The notes below the pieces were generated by a model. The model was not told where the DNA came from. It did no database searches and was given only the letters and a program-made list of their open reading frames with translations. A stretch of DNA of 64,000 bases, taken from positions 117,415-181,414 of the forward strand of contig NW_019775014.1 of assembly GCF_001039355.2 (NCBI RefSeq), read 5' to 3'. The position numbers and the translations under genes are program-made. Positions 24,316-36,605 of this stretch are shown here, piece by piece (the stretch's first letter is position 1; every line of letters begins with the position of its first letter). The stretch is from Lingula anatina. Lineage: Eukaryota; Brachiopoda; Lingulata; Lingulida; Lingulidae.

Positions 24316-25960
24316 TCACATTAAAATGTGTATAGATAATACAACTGCTTTGTCATATAACGCTCGAATGGGAGGGAAAATACCCTCACTAAATGTCTTG
24401 GCCAGAAAATTTTGGTTATGGTGCAAGGGAAAAAATATATGGTTATCAGTTGCATATATTGAATCAGAAAATAATGTAGAACTAGAAGCTGATAAAGAAA
24501 GTACAGTAGACTTGATCATGATAATCTTGAATGGAAGTTGCACCCAACAGTATTTAAAGATATAACTAAGCAGTTTTATCTACCAGAAACGGGTCTGTTT
24601 GCTTCAAGGCTGAATAATCAACTACCTAAATATGTCTCATGGAACCTGACCCATTTGCTATGAAAATGGATGCCTTGTCTATTGACTGGTCACAGATGAA
24701 TGCTTATGCATTTCCAACTTTTTCTTTAATAGGAAAGATGTTAAGCAAGACTGAGTTTGTTCAAGTGGATATAGTATCATAGTGGTAGTGCCTTATTGGA
24801 CAACTCAAGTATGGTTTTCAAAATTGAGCCATATGTTAATATCTTGTCTTTTTTTACTTCCCAGGAATCAAGAATTGCTGTGGCACCCACACAAAAACAT
24901 GGACAATCATCTTCCAAAGTTACAGCTAATGGCTTGTGTATTGTCAGGGAAAGTTTCGAAGATATGGCATTTTCGCCAACAGCTGTCAAATTGGTTATGT
25001 CCTCATGGAGATTTACAACTGTCAAGCAATATGAATCTTACATTTCAAGATGGATTCAATATTGTAATGAGAGGAACATTAATACCTTGTCACCAAATGT
25101 AACTGATGTTGTAAATTTTTTAGCCCATATTACTTTGATGAGAAGCTTGGATATTCTGCTCTAAATACAGCAAGATATACGTACGGTATAAGCAACTTTT
25201 ATTATGGTGGATAAGTGTCCAGCAGGTGGTCATCCTTGTGTGGTTAGATTGATGAGAGGAGTTTTTATTTCTAGACCTGCATTACCAAGGAACAATGTGA
25301 TATATGGGACACAAGTTTGCTTTTGAATTACCTTAAAAAACTTTCACCTGTGAAACAACTTAATCTTTTACAACTGAGCAAGAAAGCAGTGACATTGACT
25401 ATATTATTGACAGGTCAAAGAACCCAATTGTTGCATCTTATTGACATTCATATAACATCACAATTAATAAGTCTAAAGTCACATTTAGATTTGGTGATTT
25501 ACTGAAGCAGTCAAGACCATTGGTGAAATGACAGTGACAGCATATGCACCAGATATACATTGTGTATTATGTTTATGTACTGTCTTAATGGAATACATGA
25601 ACAGACTCAAACATTTGAGAGGAAATATCACAAGATTGTTTTTAACATCTGTAAAGCCATTTAAGAAAGCAGTCAAATCTACCATATCTAGATGGATTAA
25701 GCAAATTATGAATATGGCTGGTATAGACATGGAGATACATGTATTTACTCCACACATCTTCACAAACAAAACGTGCTAAAGTGCCATTAGACACTATTTT
25801 GAAGATGGCTGGCTGGTCTAAAGATTGCACATTTGCTAGATATTAGGATAAAGAAATAACTCAACAGTTTGCAGATGCCATTTTGTCTGTCTCTGGTGTC
25901 TGACATGGACATTCAGATTTACAGGGAGCTGTTTTATGAACTGTTTATTTGATTTTACAT
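24316..25960 (+). pseudogene. Decayed DIRS element: RNase H and tyrosine recombinase
   Basis: 24326-24513 aligns with the RNase H part of the DIRS copy at 62-64 kb (IDNTTALSYN against SDNTTAVSYI). 24850-25164 matches the N-terminal part of its tyrosine recombinase, and 25317-25850 the catalytic part, including ISRWIKQIMNMAGID and the AGWSKDCTFARY segment with the expected catalytic Tyr. Several stops and shifts separate these pieces and the His-x2-Arg site is damaged. The copy cannot be active. Confidence 0.75.
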
Positions 25961-27016
25961 TTTAAGCTGCAACTTGTGCAGTTACAGTTGTTACCTGCAA
26001 ATTGTGCAGAAGGAGTTCTTTTGAGCATTTAAATATCCTGTTTATAACTGCAACTTGTGCAGTTAGAGTTGTTTCCTGCAAATTGTGCAGACGAATTTCT
26101 ATTTTGCATCAAATATGCTGTTACAAGTTATTTGACAAACAAGTTTATCAATTGTTCTTTGCAGTTAATACATGTTGATTTAAACACAGTGTTTGTGCCT
26201 TTATTTGCTGGTTTCAAAAAATTGTAAGGTGTTGTGTCTGGACCACACTTTGAACGTCTCATGTGGAGCCTGTTATGTCACTAGACAGTAATGTGGAATT
26301 AGAGGGTTAAATGAACTTACTGTAGGTGAGTGATATTTGACCTGGATTCCACATCATCGTCAGTGACAGAATAGGGTTTACATCCCACCCTGGGATATTC
26401 CCTTCCCGTGAACCATTGATCTGTCACTCTGTGGTCCATACTACAAATACTTTGAAATATGATGCTGAGACATGGTTAACCACTCAAAAAGCTCAAAACA
26501 CTGCAGAAATATTAATTTCATGCAGCTTGTAAATCCACATTCGCTTCGCTGAGAAACGGCGCAATGAATGATGCTGAGCTGCATGCGAATCTCTCATGTG
26601 GAGCCTATTACGTCACTAGTCGGTGATGCAGAATCCAGGTCAAATACCACTACAGTAAGTATCACTACACTAAGTTCATTTAACCCTCTAATTTATTTCC
26701 ATTACTGACACTTTATTACACAATAATGGGTTTATCATCATTTTCAGATAATCAACTAAGAATATTGTAAAAAAAAAAAAGAAAATATCAAAAGAACACT
26801 TTTACGTATCTAATTAGTTCAGTAATAAGACTATATTAACATGCCTACGAATTAAATCTGAGGTAAACCACTTACATACAAAAAAGTCACTTCATCATAT
26901 TAACTGAACCCATCAAGCTTATTTTTCCACTTGATCTCTTTATTAGTCCTATGAATCAGTCCCACAAGTTTTAAAGCAAAATATGACATGCTTTTCAAGT
27001 TAACTGTATAATGGTC
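24866..27016 (+). repeat. Duplicated segment, copy 1
   Basis: It is closely similar to 28065-30163, including the DIRS recombinase remnant, the DIRS terminal structure and about 320 bp beyond it. Short indels distinguish the copies. Either a segmental duplication or two insertions of the same composite unit. Confidence 0.7.
26261..26700. repeat. DIRS terminal structure, copy 1
   Basis: 26297-26374 (containing TAGAGGGTTAAATGAACTTA) recurs inverted at 26605-26693. The motif TCTCATGTGGAGCCTRTTA also recurs directly at 26257 and 26594. Combined inverted and direct repeats at the end are what DIRS elements use to form circles through an internal complementary region. Function inferred. Confidence 0.6.
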
Positions 27017-27485
27017 AGGCCCGTTGCCAGCAATTTCAAAGGGGGGGGTTCTTTTTCTGAAAAAGTGGACCTTTTACCATATAATCCCCATGCATGTACC
27101 TAGGTCAAATTTTACCCAGAGTGGACCTTTTTCCAGCAAAAAGGGGGGTTCTTTCGAACCCCCCANTATTTTGGGCACTGCTCCCATGATGACCATTTAA
27201 GAAAAACCATGTCACTTACTGTTCTCAAACTTACAGGAAAGAAACATGGGACTAAAATACAGCTTCAGTAGGCAATGCAGTCTGTTTGGTAATTCTTACT
27301 GCCAGTTAAACGGTTTCACATATTGGCATTTTCAAAGTGTGACTTTGAAGTTCCACGGGCTTGTTTATTATTGCATCAAAATTGGCAAAATGACCTCTTT
27401 TGCATCCTTTTTTCTGTTATTTTGTCTGTACATTTGACAGCTTTGCTGCCTTGTTTACTTCCCAGTGTGGAATCCTGCACTAATT

Positions 27486-27723
27486 CCACATTGTGTATTC
27501 ATAGTTAATCAATGTGTTATTATATAATTTGCATCTGTCCTGGCGAGTTCGCCAAAAATGTGTTGTGAACTGTCTAAAATGACTTTAACTTTAATTTAGG
27601 TGATATGCATCTGCCTAAGGAATAGGCCTACCCATGGGCCTCTACCAAAAATAATATTTATGTATGCAGGACAGACGCAAATTATATAATAACACGTTGA
27701 TTAACTATACATACACAATGTGG
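27486..27723. repeat. Inverted repeat A, 58 bp arms
   Basis: 27486-27543 pairs with 27666-27723 with about five mismatches (core GTTATTATATAATTTGC). Its loop holds the left arm of a second inverted repeat. Confidence 0.8.
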
Positions 27724-28064
27724 ACCTGCACACCTGTTAATATTGCACAACAATTAGTATGTAAATAAGTAGCAGCCACATGTACACGTATGTAAATAAG
27801 TAGCAGCCACATGTACACATAGATTCCCTGTAGATAATCTGTATATAACTTGAAGCTTGTCTATAATAAAGACACTTTTGATCTGAGACTGAAGATGTGA
27901 GGTTGTTCTGTTATGCTTCTCTGTGCACGTAAAGTGAAAGACTGAGTCGAATCTGGAGTCATGTCCGAGCCCATAGATTAGTTAATTCGTTAATGGAAAT
28001 TGATACACTGAAATTCAGTACAGTTATAAATTAAAGTTAAAGTCATTTTAGACGGTTCACAACA
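27561..28064. mobile_element. Short element with 38 bp terminal inverted repeats
   Basis: 27561-27598 starts TGTTGTGAACTGTCTAAAAT and is repeated in inverse form at 28027-28064 with one mismatch. The 504 bp element has no ORF and carries TATATAA and AATAAA near 27841-27866. Its right end is exactly where the second DIRS segment begins. It overlaps inverted repeat A. Confidence 0.6.
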
Positions 28065-30163
28065 CCAGGAATCAAGAATTGCTGTGGCACCCACACAAAA
28101 ACATGGACAATCATCTTCCAAAGTTACAGCTAATGGCTTGTGTATTGTCAGGGAAAGTTTCGAAGATATGGCATTTTCGCCAACAGCTGTCAAATTGGTC
28201 ATGTCCTCATGGAGAGATACAACTGTCAAGCAATATGAATCTAACATTTCCAGATGGATTCAATATTGTAATGAGAGGAACATTAATACCTTGTCACCAA
28301 ATGTAACTGATGTTGTAAATTTTTTAGCCCATATTGCTTTGATATGGGGCTTGGATATTCTGCTCTAAATACAGCAAGATATACGGTAAGCACTATCAAC
28401 TTTTATTATGGTGGATAAGTGTCCAGCAGGTGGTCATCCTCATGTGGTTAGATTGATTTGGAGTTTTTACTTCTAGACCTGCATTACCAAGGAACAATGT
28501 GATATGGGACACAAGTTTGCTTTTGAATTACCTTAAAAAACACTTTCACCTGTGACACAACTTAATCTTTTATAACTGAGCAAGAAAGCAGTGACATTGA
28601 CTATATTATTGACAGGTCAAAGAACCCAATTGTTGCATCTTATTGGCATTCATGTAACATCACAATTAATAAGTCTAAAGTCACATTTAGATTTGGTAAT
28701 TTAGTCAAGACCATTGGAATGGTGAAATGACAGTGACAGCATATGTACCAGATAGATTATGTTTATGTACTGTCTTAATGGAATAGATTATGTTTATGTA
28801 CTGTCTTAATGGAATACATGGTCAGAGTCAAACATTTGAGAGGAAATATCACAAGATTGTTATAATATCTGTAAAGCCATTTAAGAAAGCAGCCAAATCT
28901 ACCATATCTAGATGGATTAAGCAAACTATGAATATGGCTGGTATAGACATGGAGATATTTACTCCACACATCTTCACAAGCAAAACTTGCTAAAGTGCCA
29001 TTAGACACGTACTATTTTGAAGATGGCTGGCTGGTCTAAAGATTGCACATTTGCTAAATATTACGATAAAGAAATAACTCAACACGGCCAGTTTGCAGAT
29101 GCAATTTTGTCTCTCTCTGGAGTCTGACAGGGACATTCATATTTACAGGGAGCTGTTTTATGAACTGTTTATTTGATTTTACTTTTTAAGCTGCAACTTG
29201 TGCAGTTACAGTTGTTACCTGCAAATTGTGCAGATGGAATTCTTTTTAGCATTTAAATATGCTGTTACAAGTTGTTTGATAAACAAGTTTATCAATTGTT
29301 CTTTGCAGTTAATACATGTTGATTTAAACACAGTGTTTGTGCCTTTATTTGCTGGTTTCAAAAAATTGTAAGGTGTTGTGTCTGGATCACACTTTGAACG
29401 TCTCATGTGGAGTCTATTACATGTATGTCACTAGACAGTAATGTGGAATTAGAGGGTTAAATGAACTTACCGTAGGTGAGTGATATTTGACTTGGATTCC
29501 ACATCATCGTCAGTGACAGAATAGGGTTTACATCCCACCCTGGGATATTTCCCTTCCCGTGAACCATTGATCTGTCACTCTGTGGTCCATACTACAACTA
29601 CTTTGAAATATGATGCTGAGACATTGTTAAGCACTCAAAAAGCTCAAAACACTATAGAAATATTAATTTCATGCAGCTTGTAAATCCACGTTCGCTTCGC
29701 TGAGAAACGGCGCAATAAATGATGCTGAGCTGCATGCGAATCTCTCATGTGGAGCCTATTACGTCACTAGTCGGTGAAGCGGAATCCAGGTCAAATATCA
29801 CTACGGTAAGTATCACTACTCTAAGTTCATTCAACCCTCTAATTTATTTCCATTACTGACACTTTATTACACAATAACGGGTTTACCATCATTTTCATCA
29901 TTTTATTGTAAAAAAAAACAGAAAATATCAAAAGAACACTTTTATGTATCTATAATTATATTAGTTCAATAAAAAGATTATTAACATGCCTAAGAATTAA
30001 ATCTGAGGTAAACCACTTACATACAAAAAAGTCACTTCATCATATTTACTGAACCCATCAAGCTTATTTTTCCACTTGATCTCCTTATTAGTCCTATGAG
30101 TCAGTCCAACAAGTTTTAAAGCAAAATATGACATGCTTTTCAAGTTAACTATATAATGGTGGA
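28065..30163 (+). repeat. Duplicated segment, copy 2, with decayed DIRS recombinase
   Basis: Second copy of the 24866-27016 unit. It holds the tyrosine-recombinase remnant (about 28084-29090, with stops and shifts) and the DIRS end structure (29440-29850). It starts sharply at the right end of the 504 bp inverted-repeat element and lacks the RNase H part. Confidence 0.7.
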
Positions 30164-30768
30164 TAAAATATGTTGAAAAAAAGTGAAAAGAAAAAAAAAC
30201 ATCATAACTTTTGTAAATATTTTCTGATCAAGCTGATTTTTTATCATTTCTGTGAGTTTCAAGACAATAGGCCCATTAATTTTCCTTGAAATGTGTTATC
30301 AGTGTTCATTTTATGCTGAAAAAAGGGAAAAAGTAGCTTAACATGAAAAAATGGTCTGATCATGCTGATATTCGAACTTGACCTGTATTTTCTACATCTT
30401 CATCAGTTCCATAAGTTTTGAGATAACGGATAAAACGGTTTTCTACTTATTTTATTGTTGAAAGTTCAAGGCAAAGGAGGCAGCAGAGATGCAACAAATG
30501 CAGGTAATGGTAATACACACAGACCCATCTGTGTCTGTACATAAAAATAAGTGCTCCATAAAAGTTTCCTTTCTTTTTAATTCAAACTGACTTTACCAAA
30601 CATATTTCTACAAAAGAAATTTCTAGACTCAAGTTCTCTATAATAAATAATAATCTTGAGTGGTTCATTTCCCTAAAAATATCTCAAAATTGACCAAGTA
30701 TATATGACTATTGATCCTATTTTACTTAGACATGATTCAATTAACATGACATTTCTGTTGATTTGTTT
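30164..30768. other. No gene; fragment of the 59 kb repeat family
   Basis: It contains GTTTCAAGACAATAGGCC and the palindromic CATCTGTGTCTGTACATA, both found several times at 58.6-60.2 kb. No supported ORF. Confidence 0.45.
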
Positions 30769-30968
30769 AGAGGAACCCTTACAGCTACACAAAGATATAT
30801 AAATCAAAGTTATATCTTACTTAAATTTCCTACTATGAGTGATGTCCTCCCCCCCCCAATTTTTTGACAATTGCACTGAGCAACTCTGCAGTATTAAATT
30901 TGTTTCAGTCACAGATTTTGCCTACTGTTAAAAAACTCCATAACCCCATTTAATCATTGAAATATAGA
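30769..30968. repeat. Composite repeat, left part, split by the BEL element
   Basis: It runs up to ATTTAATCATTGAAATATAG and resumes after the BEL element at 37873, where it reads on through the same repeat order. Confidence 0.6.
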
Positions 30969-30973
30969 ATATG

Positions 30974-31374
30974 TGTGAACGATTGCGTTTGTTGCTCTTT
31001 TGTTATGTTATTGTGCGCATTGCTTTAGTTGCGATTGCTTTCAGTTATAGATTATTATGGGATACGAATCAGTCCATGCTTCCACGCTTTCCACGAGTTC
31101 CAAAGTAGTGTGAGTTTTTAGTTGTTTTACTGGTATTTGTAAACTCTATTTATTTAAACTTGTTAATTTAGTTCAACCATTTAGTTTGCCTTTTAAGTAA
31201 TTTCGTTTTATAGTTTTCTTACAGTTTTGACCGCTTCGCTTCGCAAGAATCACTTCAAGCTACATGTACAACCATGCAAGCCGCAAGTCAGGCTTTGAAG
31301 AGCAAGAAATAAAACAGAAGCACGTTTACAAAAACTTTGGAACATTCTTTGTTTTTCTTTTTATTTCAACAACA
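30974..31374 (+). repeat. BEL left LTR (401 bp)
   Basis: It begins TGTGAACGATTGCG and ends TTTCAACAACA. It is nearly identical to 37452-37867, apart from small indels and a GCTTC repeat difference. Confidence 0.9.
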
Positions 31375-31396
31375 TTCAGTCAAAAACTACTCTGGG

Positions 31397-32120
31397 ATGA
31401 ATTCTAAAAGACTAAGTGAAATAGAGGCAGAAATCCTTGCAGTAGAGTCCGCCATTGACCAGACGTATTCAAAACTACGAAACCATTTCAATTTAAGTAG
31501 CAGTCCTAAAACATCTACACCAAAGACACCTACACTTCAACCACAGAGTAATATACCATCCAGTTTGAATGAGTCAACCCTGGTAAAAAAGCTGAGTAAG
31601 CCTAAAATTCTGCCATTTGAAGGAGATCCAACTCATTATACACAGTTCATTCGCCAATTCAAATCTAGAGTAGCAAACATTTGTGATTCACCAGATGAAA
31701 AGATAAGTTATTTGCTACAGTACACCAGGGGAGAAGCACGCAAAATAGTCCAAGGTTATACCCATTTGACTTTGTACAGAGAGAGGCCAGAATTCTAACT
31801 GTACCCATTTATGGAAAGAATTCCCTTCCAGAAAACCCTCCAAGAAAAAAGGCCACAGTGCATAATACTGCTAGTAGCACATCTACTGTTCCAGCTTACC
31901 AGCCAAGGCACAACCCTGTGAATCAAGCGCCCTCATTCACCCCCGTGCCTGAAAGTTGTTGTTTATGCCAAGAGAACCATACCATCTCAAAGTGCACACA
32001 GTTTATTAACAAGTCCACTGGAGAAAGACGAGAGTTTGCTAAAGCTAGATGACTATGCTTTAATTGTTTAAAAAAGTCACATCGTGCCCAAGAATGTCAC
32101 AACCCAGGTCGCTGCAGACA
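31397..32120 (+). pseudogene. BEL gag, shortened and broken
   Basis: The ATG at 31397 follows the LTR by 22 bases. The first 134 codons include the typical BEL N-terminal segment (LPFEGDPTHYTQFIRQF) and stop at 31796-31798. The long middle of gag is missing. 31858-32052 then encodes a Pro-rich linker and the first Cys/His cluster. After TGA at 32050-32052 the second zinc-knuckle cluster (CFNC..H..C) continues, with a frameshift near 32110. The deletion alone should prevent particle assembly. Confidence 0.8.
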
Positions 32121-34070
32121 GTGTGCGGAAAAAACATCACACCTTATTACACCAATTAAGAGAATCAGTGCCGGTTGGAAATGCTGTGCTCTCCACTGGG
32201 ACCGGAGACACAGATCATAAGGCCTTTTTCCAGCTACTACCCGTACATGTAATGAGCAATGGGAGGACGATTGAAACAGTAGCCTTACTAGACTCAGCAA
32301 GTCAGATGACGATTATAAAAGAATCACTCGCATTCGATCTTGGCTTGAATGGAGAAACCTGTGCCCTGACAGTTAACACCCTAAATTCCTCCAGCCATGT
32401 GAAGTCCAAGAATGTTTCCTTTTTAGTCAAGTCAGAGTCAGCACCTCCTTTGAATATTAGAAATGCAAAAACTTTGCCAGTGAATAAGTTCCAATGCTCG
32501 GAACAGCGACTCAACCCAGAATGGTTTCATTGCCAGCACTTCGGTATTCCCATTGTGATTACTCCATCAGAAGTCAGACTTCTCATTGGTGTGGACCAAC
32601 CAGAAGCTCACATTCAATATGGAATCAGAAGAGGAAGCAAAGATCAGCCAATAGCAGTGCAAACATACTTAAGATGGTCCCTGATAAGTACAGACTCACA
32701 CTTATCTCAGTCATCACCCCTGTCTGTGAATTTCCTCTCTGTCAGTGATCAGTCATTAGAACAATTTTGGACTACAGAGTCATTTGGAGTATCTTATCAA
32801 TATTCCAACCCGGTCTTGACAGAAGACAGAAAAGCTGAAGCGATGTTAAACAAATCCACGAAATTAGTGAATGGAAACTATGAAGTTGGCATGCTGTGGA
32901 AATCAGAAGAATCTACTCTAGCAAACAACCTAGAAATGGCCAAAGACCGCTACCGACTCCTGAATAAACGCTTTGAGAAAGACAGGAATTTTGAAGAGAA
33001 GTATCGAGGAATAATTAGAGACAACATAAGCAGAGGATATGCACGCAAGCTTACCCCCGAAGAAGCAGGTTTGTGCAGCCAGAGAACATGGTATTTACCC
33101 CACCATGCTGTTACCAATACGCAGAAAGGTAAGCTTAGACTGGTATACGATGCAGCTGCAACCTATAAAGGCGTGTCTCTCAATAAAGCCCTGATGACAG
33201 GCCCAGACCTACTGAACAGTCTCTTTGGTGTCATACAGAGATTCAGGTTATATGAGATAGCCATGGTAGCCGATATAGAGCAGATGTTCATGCAAGTTCA
33301 TATACCTTCCTCGGATGCAGACTCGCTGAGATTCCTATAGAGCGAAGATAACAACCCTGACTCGTTTGAGGTATACCAGATGACATCACACATATTTGGA
33401 GCCAAAGATTCACCAGCGTGTGCTAATTACGCTCTCAGAAGAACAGCCCAAGATCATGCACATTTATACAGTGAAGATGTGGTGAAGACAGTGCATGAAA
33501 ATTTCTACATGGACGATTTATTGACATCCAGAGATTCAATACCTGAAGCCATTTGTTTAGCCCAAGATTTAAAGGAGTTACTACTGAGGGGAGGATTTAT
33601 TCTGCATTAATGAATGTCCAACAGGCAAGAAGTTCTCACTGCTGTAGACAGCACACACAATATGCCGAGCTTTGATTTAGATAGAGGAACAATGATTTCC
33701 CAGAAAACCTTGGGTATCCAGTGGAACCTTGATGCTGATGCCATAACTTTTCATTGCAAGCTTAAGCCAGTATTGACCAAAAGGGGAATGCTAAGCTCTA
33801 TGGCTTCTATATTTGACCCCTGCGGCTACATTTCACCCTTTATTGTTCAGGTGAAGATACTTATGCAAAAGATATGGGTCAAGAAACTTGAGTGGGATGA
33901 TGAATTACCACCAGATATAATGGATCAGTGGAAAGTTTGGCTGTCACAAACTCAGAATCTTCAGGAATTACAGTTACCCAGACACCATCCAGAATTTACA
34001 TCCAAGTCCAGTGATGTGCAGATTCACATGTTTTGCGACGCTTCAGAGAGTGCATTTGGTGCAGTTGTTA
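32084..34070 (+). pseudogene. BEL pol: protease and reverse transcriptase, with stops
   Basis: The frame 32084-33340 holds the A17 protease (active-site LLDSAS near 32287) and the front half of RT. It is cut by TAG at 33338-33340, then stays open in the same frame from 33380 with the RT catalytic motif FYMDD near 33508. It is cut again by adjacent TAA and TGA at 33608-33613. The third piece carries the RT connection and the first RNase H motif (FCDASE) and runs into the insertion at about 34070. Confidence 0.88.
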
Positions 34071-34608
34071 TGTCCCAGACTCCGTCAGTCAGACTTTACG
34101 TTAAAATAATGTCACGTTGGATAACGTGCTGGTTCTTGGGCCTTAGTGTTGTGCGCCCAGCTGATCCAATAAAACGAACAAGATTCTCATTTGACGCAAG
34201 TGGAAATTTAATATTGGCTTTTGGAAAATATACAGAGGTTTCTTCTACATAGTAACTGTCAGTCCAAAATGTATTATGATATCGCCAGAGCCAAAATACG
34301 ATATGAATTCACCTTAAAACAGGACAGCCTTTATAGATCATTCAGGAATTTTAATAACTAGGAAGAAATAACACTTGACTGAGCGCAGTCCTTTTGTCTC
34401 AGGCTTTGCCCCAACTCAGTCACCGTGTTTCCTGGATCATCATTATCCGCCCTAGCCTTCAAAGGCATTTCTAAATTTTATCTCGTGCCATGTGCCCTGG
34501 TCACGATCATCCCCGAATGTCTATCGACTGTCCCCTTCTAAGCTTATCTAAGGATGTGAATATTATTTTAATTAATTATTTATATCAATTATAAAATACC
34601 CAAAGTGG
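34071..34608. mobile_element. Insertion of about 540 bp inside BEL RNase H
   Basis: RNase H similarity stops after FCDASESAFGAVV at 34070 and resumes at about 34608. The DNA between has no BEL similarity. It contains a short open stretch (34110-34250) of no known family and ends in AT-rich sequence. No clear target duplication. The boundaries are certain to within a few bases only. Confidence 0.6.
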
Positions 34609-36605
34609 TATTTTACACCGTGTCATACTTAAGATACCAAGATGACAATGGAAAAATCCAGTGTCCATTCCTAGCTTCCAAGACTCGTGTAGCTCCATTG
34701 AAATCCCTCCCCATTCCCAGGTTGGAGCTACAAGGAGTAGTTCTAGCTTCGCGTTTGTCCCAGACACTTGAAAAAGAGCTCAAGCTAAATGTCACGTGCC
34801 AGGTCTATTGGACAGACTCAGAAGTTGTATTGAAGTACCTGCGTAATGAGACAAAAAGATTTAAGCCTTTTGTTGCCAATCGCATAGCTGAAATTATGGA
34901 CGTCACATCCAAAGAAGATTGGCATCACGTATCTTCAGAAAACAACCCTGCTGATAGATGTTCAAGAGGGATGAAAGCCTCAGCTCTGGTGTCAGATCAG
35001 TTGTGTTATAAAGGAGCAACTTTTCTACATAATTCAGAAGGTGACTGGCCATCTTTAATTCAGCCAATGTAAATTGAAGAAGAAGACCCGAGCTTAAGAA
35101 AACTTGCCTTACTATTCACAACACCATGACAAAGATCAGCCCATCATCTACTGATTATGACTATTCCAGTGTTGTTGATCCATCAACTTATTCCTCACTG
35201 CATCACTTATGTACAAAGACTTCATGGATCCAAAGAGCGGTGAGAAGTTTTACGTCTGCCATTCCGAGATTCTCTCAGAAAGCCTCGAGACAGAGCAGTT
35301 TAACTGCTGCGGAATATGCAGATTCACTTCTATATTGGGTATATAGCTCAGTATACTTTTTTTCCAACCGAGGTTGCATGTTTGAAAGCCAATCAGCCAA
35401 TTGACAAGAGCAGCAAACTTTTGGCTTTAACATCATTCTATGATCACAGTATTGACTGTTTGAGAGTTGGAGGAAGGATATCTCATGCCAGCGTACCAGA
35501 TGATGCCAAATTTCAGTTGATTTTACCTGCAGAGCATGCGATTACAAGCCTTATTGCCACAGAAGTTCATTGCCGCCTACACCATGGTGGGCAGGAGCAC
35601 ATGATAGCAGAATTGAGACAAAAGTATTGGCCCCTTAGAGCTCGCTGCGTGGTGAAACGTACAATACGTAACTGTTTGACCTGTCAGAGACAAAGAATAT
35701 TGCCCAAAGTGCCAATCATGGCAGATTTGCCTCAGTGCCGTCTGAATGTCAGTCATGGTCCCTTTGCATGCTGTGGTGTGGATTACTGGGGTCCAATGCT
35801 GGTGAAGGAAAGAAGGTGCACAGTAAAAAGATGGGGCTGTTTATTCACATGTTTGAGTTCCCGTGCTGTACACTTAGAACTAGCAGATTCCTTGGAAACA
35901 GATGATTTTATACTGTGTCTAAGAAATTTCATAGGGAGACGAGGTCAACCCGCTGACATGTACAGTGACAATGGAACAAATTTTGTAGGAGCTGAGATTG
36001 AGTTATCACAGTGTTTATAAAGGATCTGCAGCAGGACAAAATTAAGCCCCCTGGGAATCAATTGGCATTTTAACCCCCCGGCGGCCCATTTTGGAGGGGC
36101 ATGGGGGAGACTGGTGCAATCCATGAAGAAAGCTCTGAAGATTGTTCTGAAAAACACATTGGTGAGAGATTCTGTTCTTCGTACTGCTCATAACAGCCGG
36201 CCACTGACACACAACAGCCCAGATCCTTCAGATTACACAGCCTTGACACCAAATCATTTTTTGATAGGCCGAGCAAATTACACTTTTCCACCAGCTGACT
36301 GCGACGACAAAGAAATCAACAGTAGACGCAGGTGGAGACAATGTCAAGTTGTGGCTGATCGTGTTTGCCAGCGCTGGATTAGAGAATATTTACCAAAGTT
36401 AACCATGCGTAAACAATGGAAGACAGAGAGTGGAGCTGTGTCAGTAGGAGATCTTGTGCTTATTATGGAGGATAATGTACCCAGAGGTTATTGGGAATTA
36501 GGAAAGGATGAAAGGATTCGAGCAGTAGATGTGACAACACCCAAACATGAACTAAGGAGCCCAGTAGCAAAAATTTGTATTTTAGAGGAAAATTCTAAAT
36601 CCTAA
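34608..36605 (+). pseudogene. BEL pol: RNase H end and integrase, broken
   Basis: 34605-35072 finishes RNase H (PRLELQG and TDSEVVLKYL segments). A decayed linker follows to 35316. The frame 35316-36020 holds the integrase zinc site (H-H-C-C around 35570-35690) and the first two catalytic Asp residues (GVDYWGP, YSDNGTNF). A frameshift lies near 36020. In the next frame the position expected to be the third catalytic residue, Glu, reads Gly (GGG near 36099). The C-terminal segment 36114-36605 is open and carries the PNHFLIGR and VGDLV motifs. Confidence 0.88.

Noticed and set aside
27130-27166. tRNA T-arm-like GGTTC..GAACC
   Set aside because: No cloverleaf around it; it is a G/C-run inverted motif next to an assembly n.
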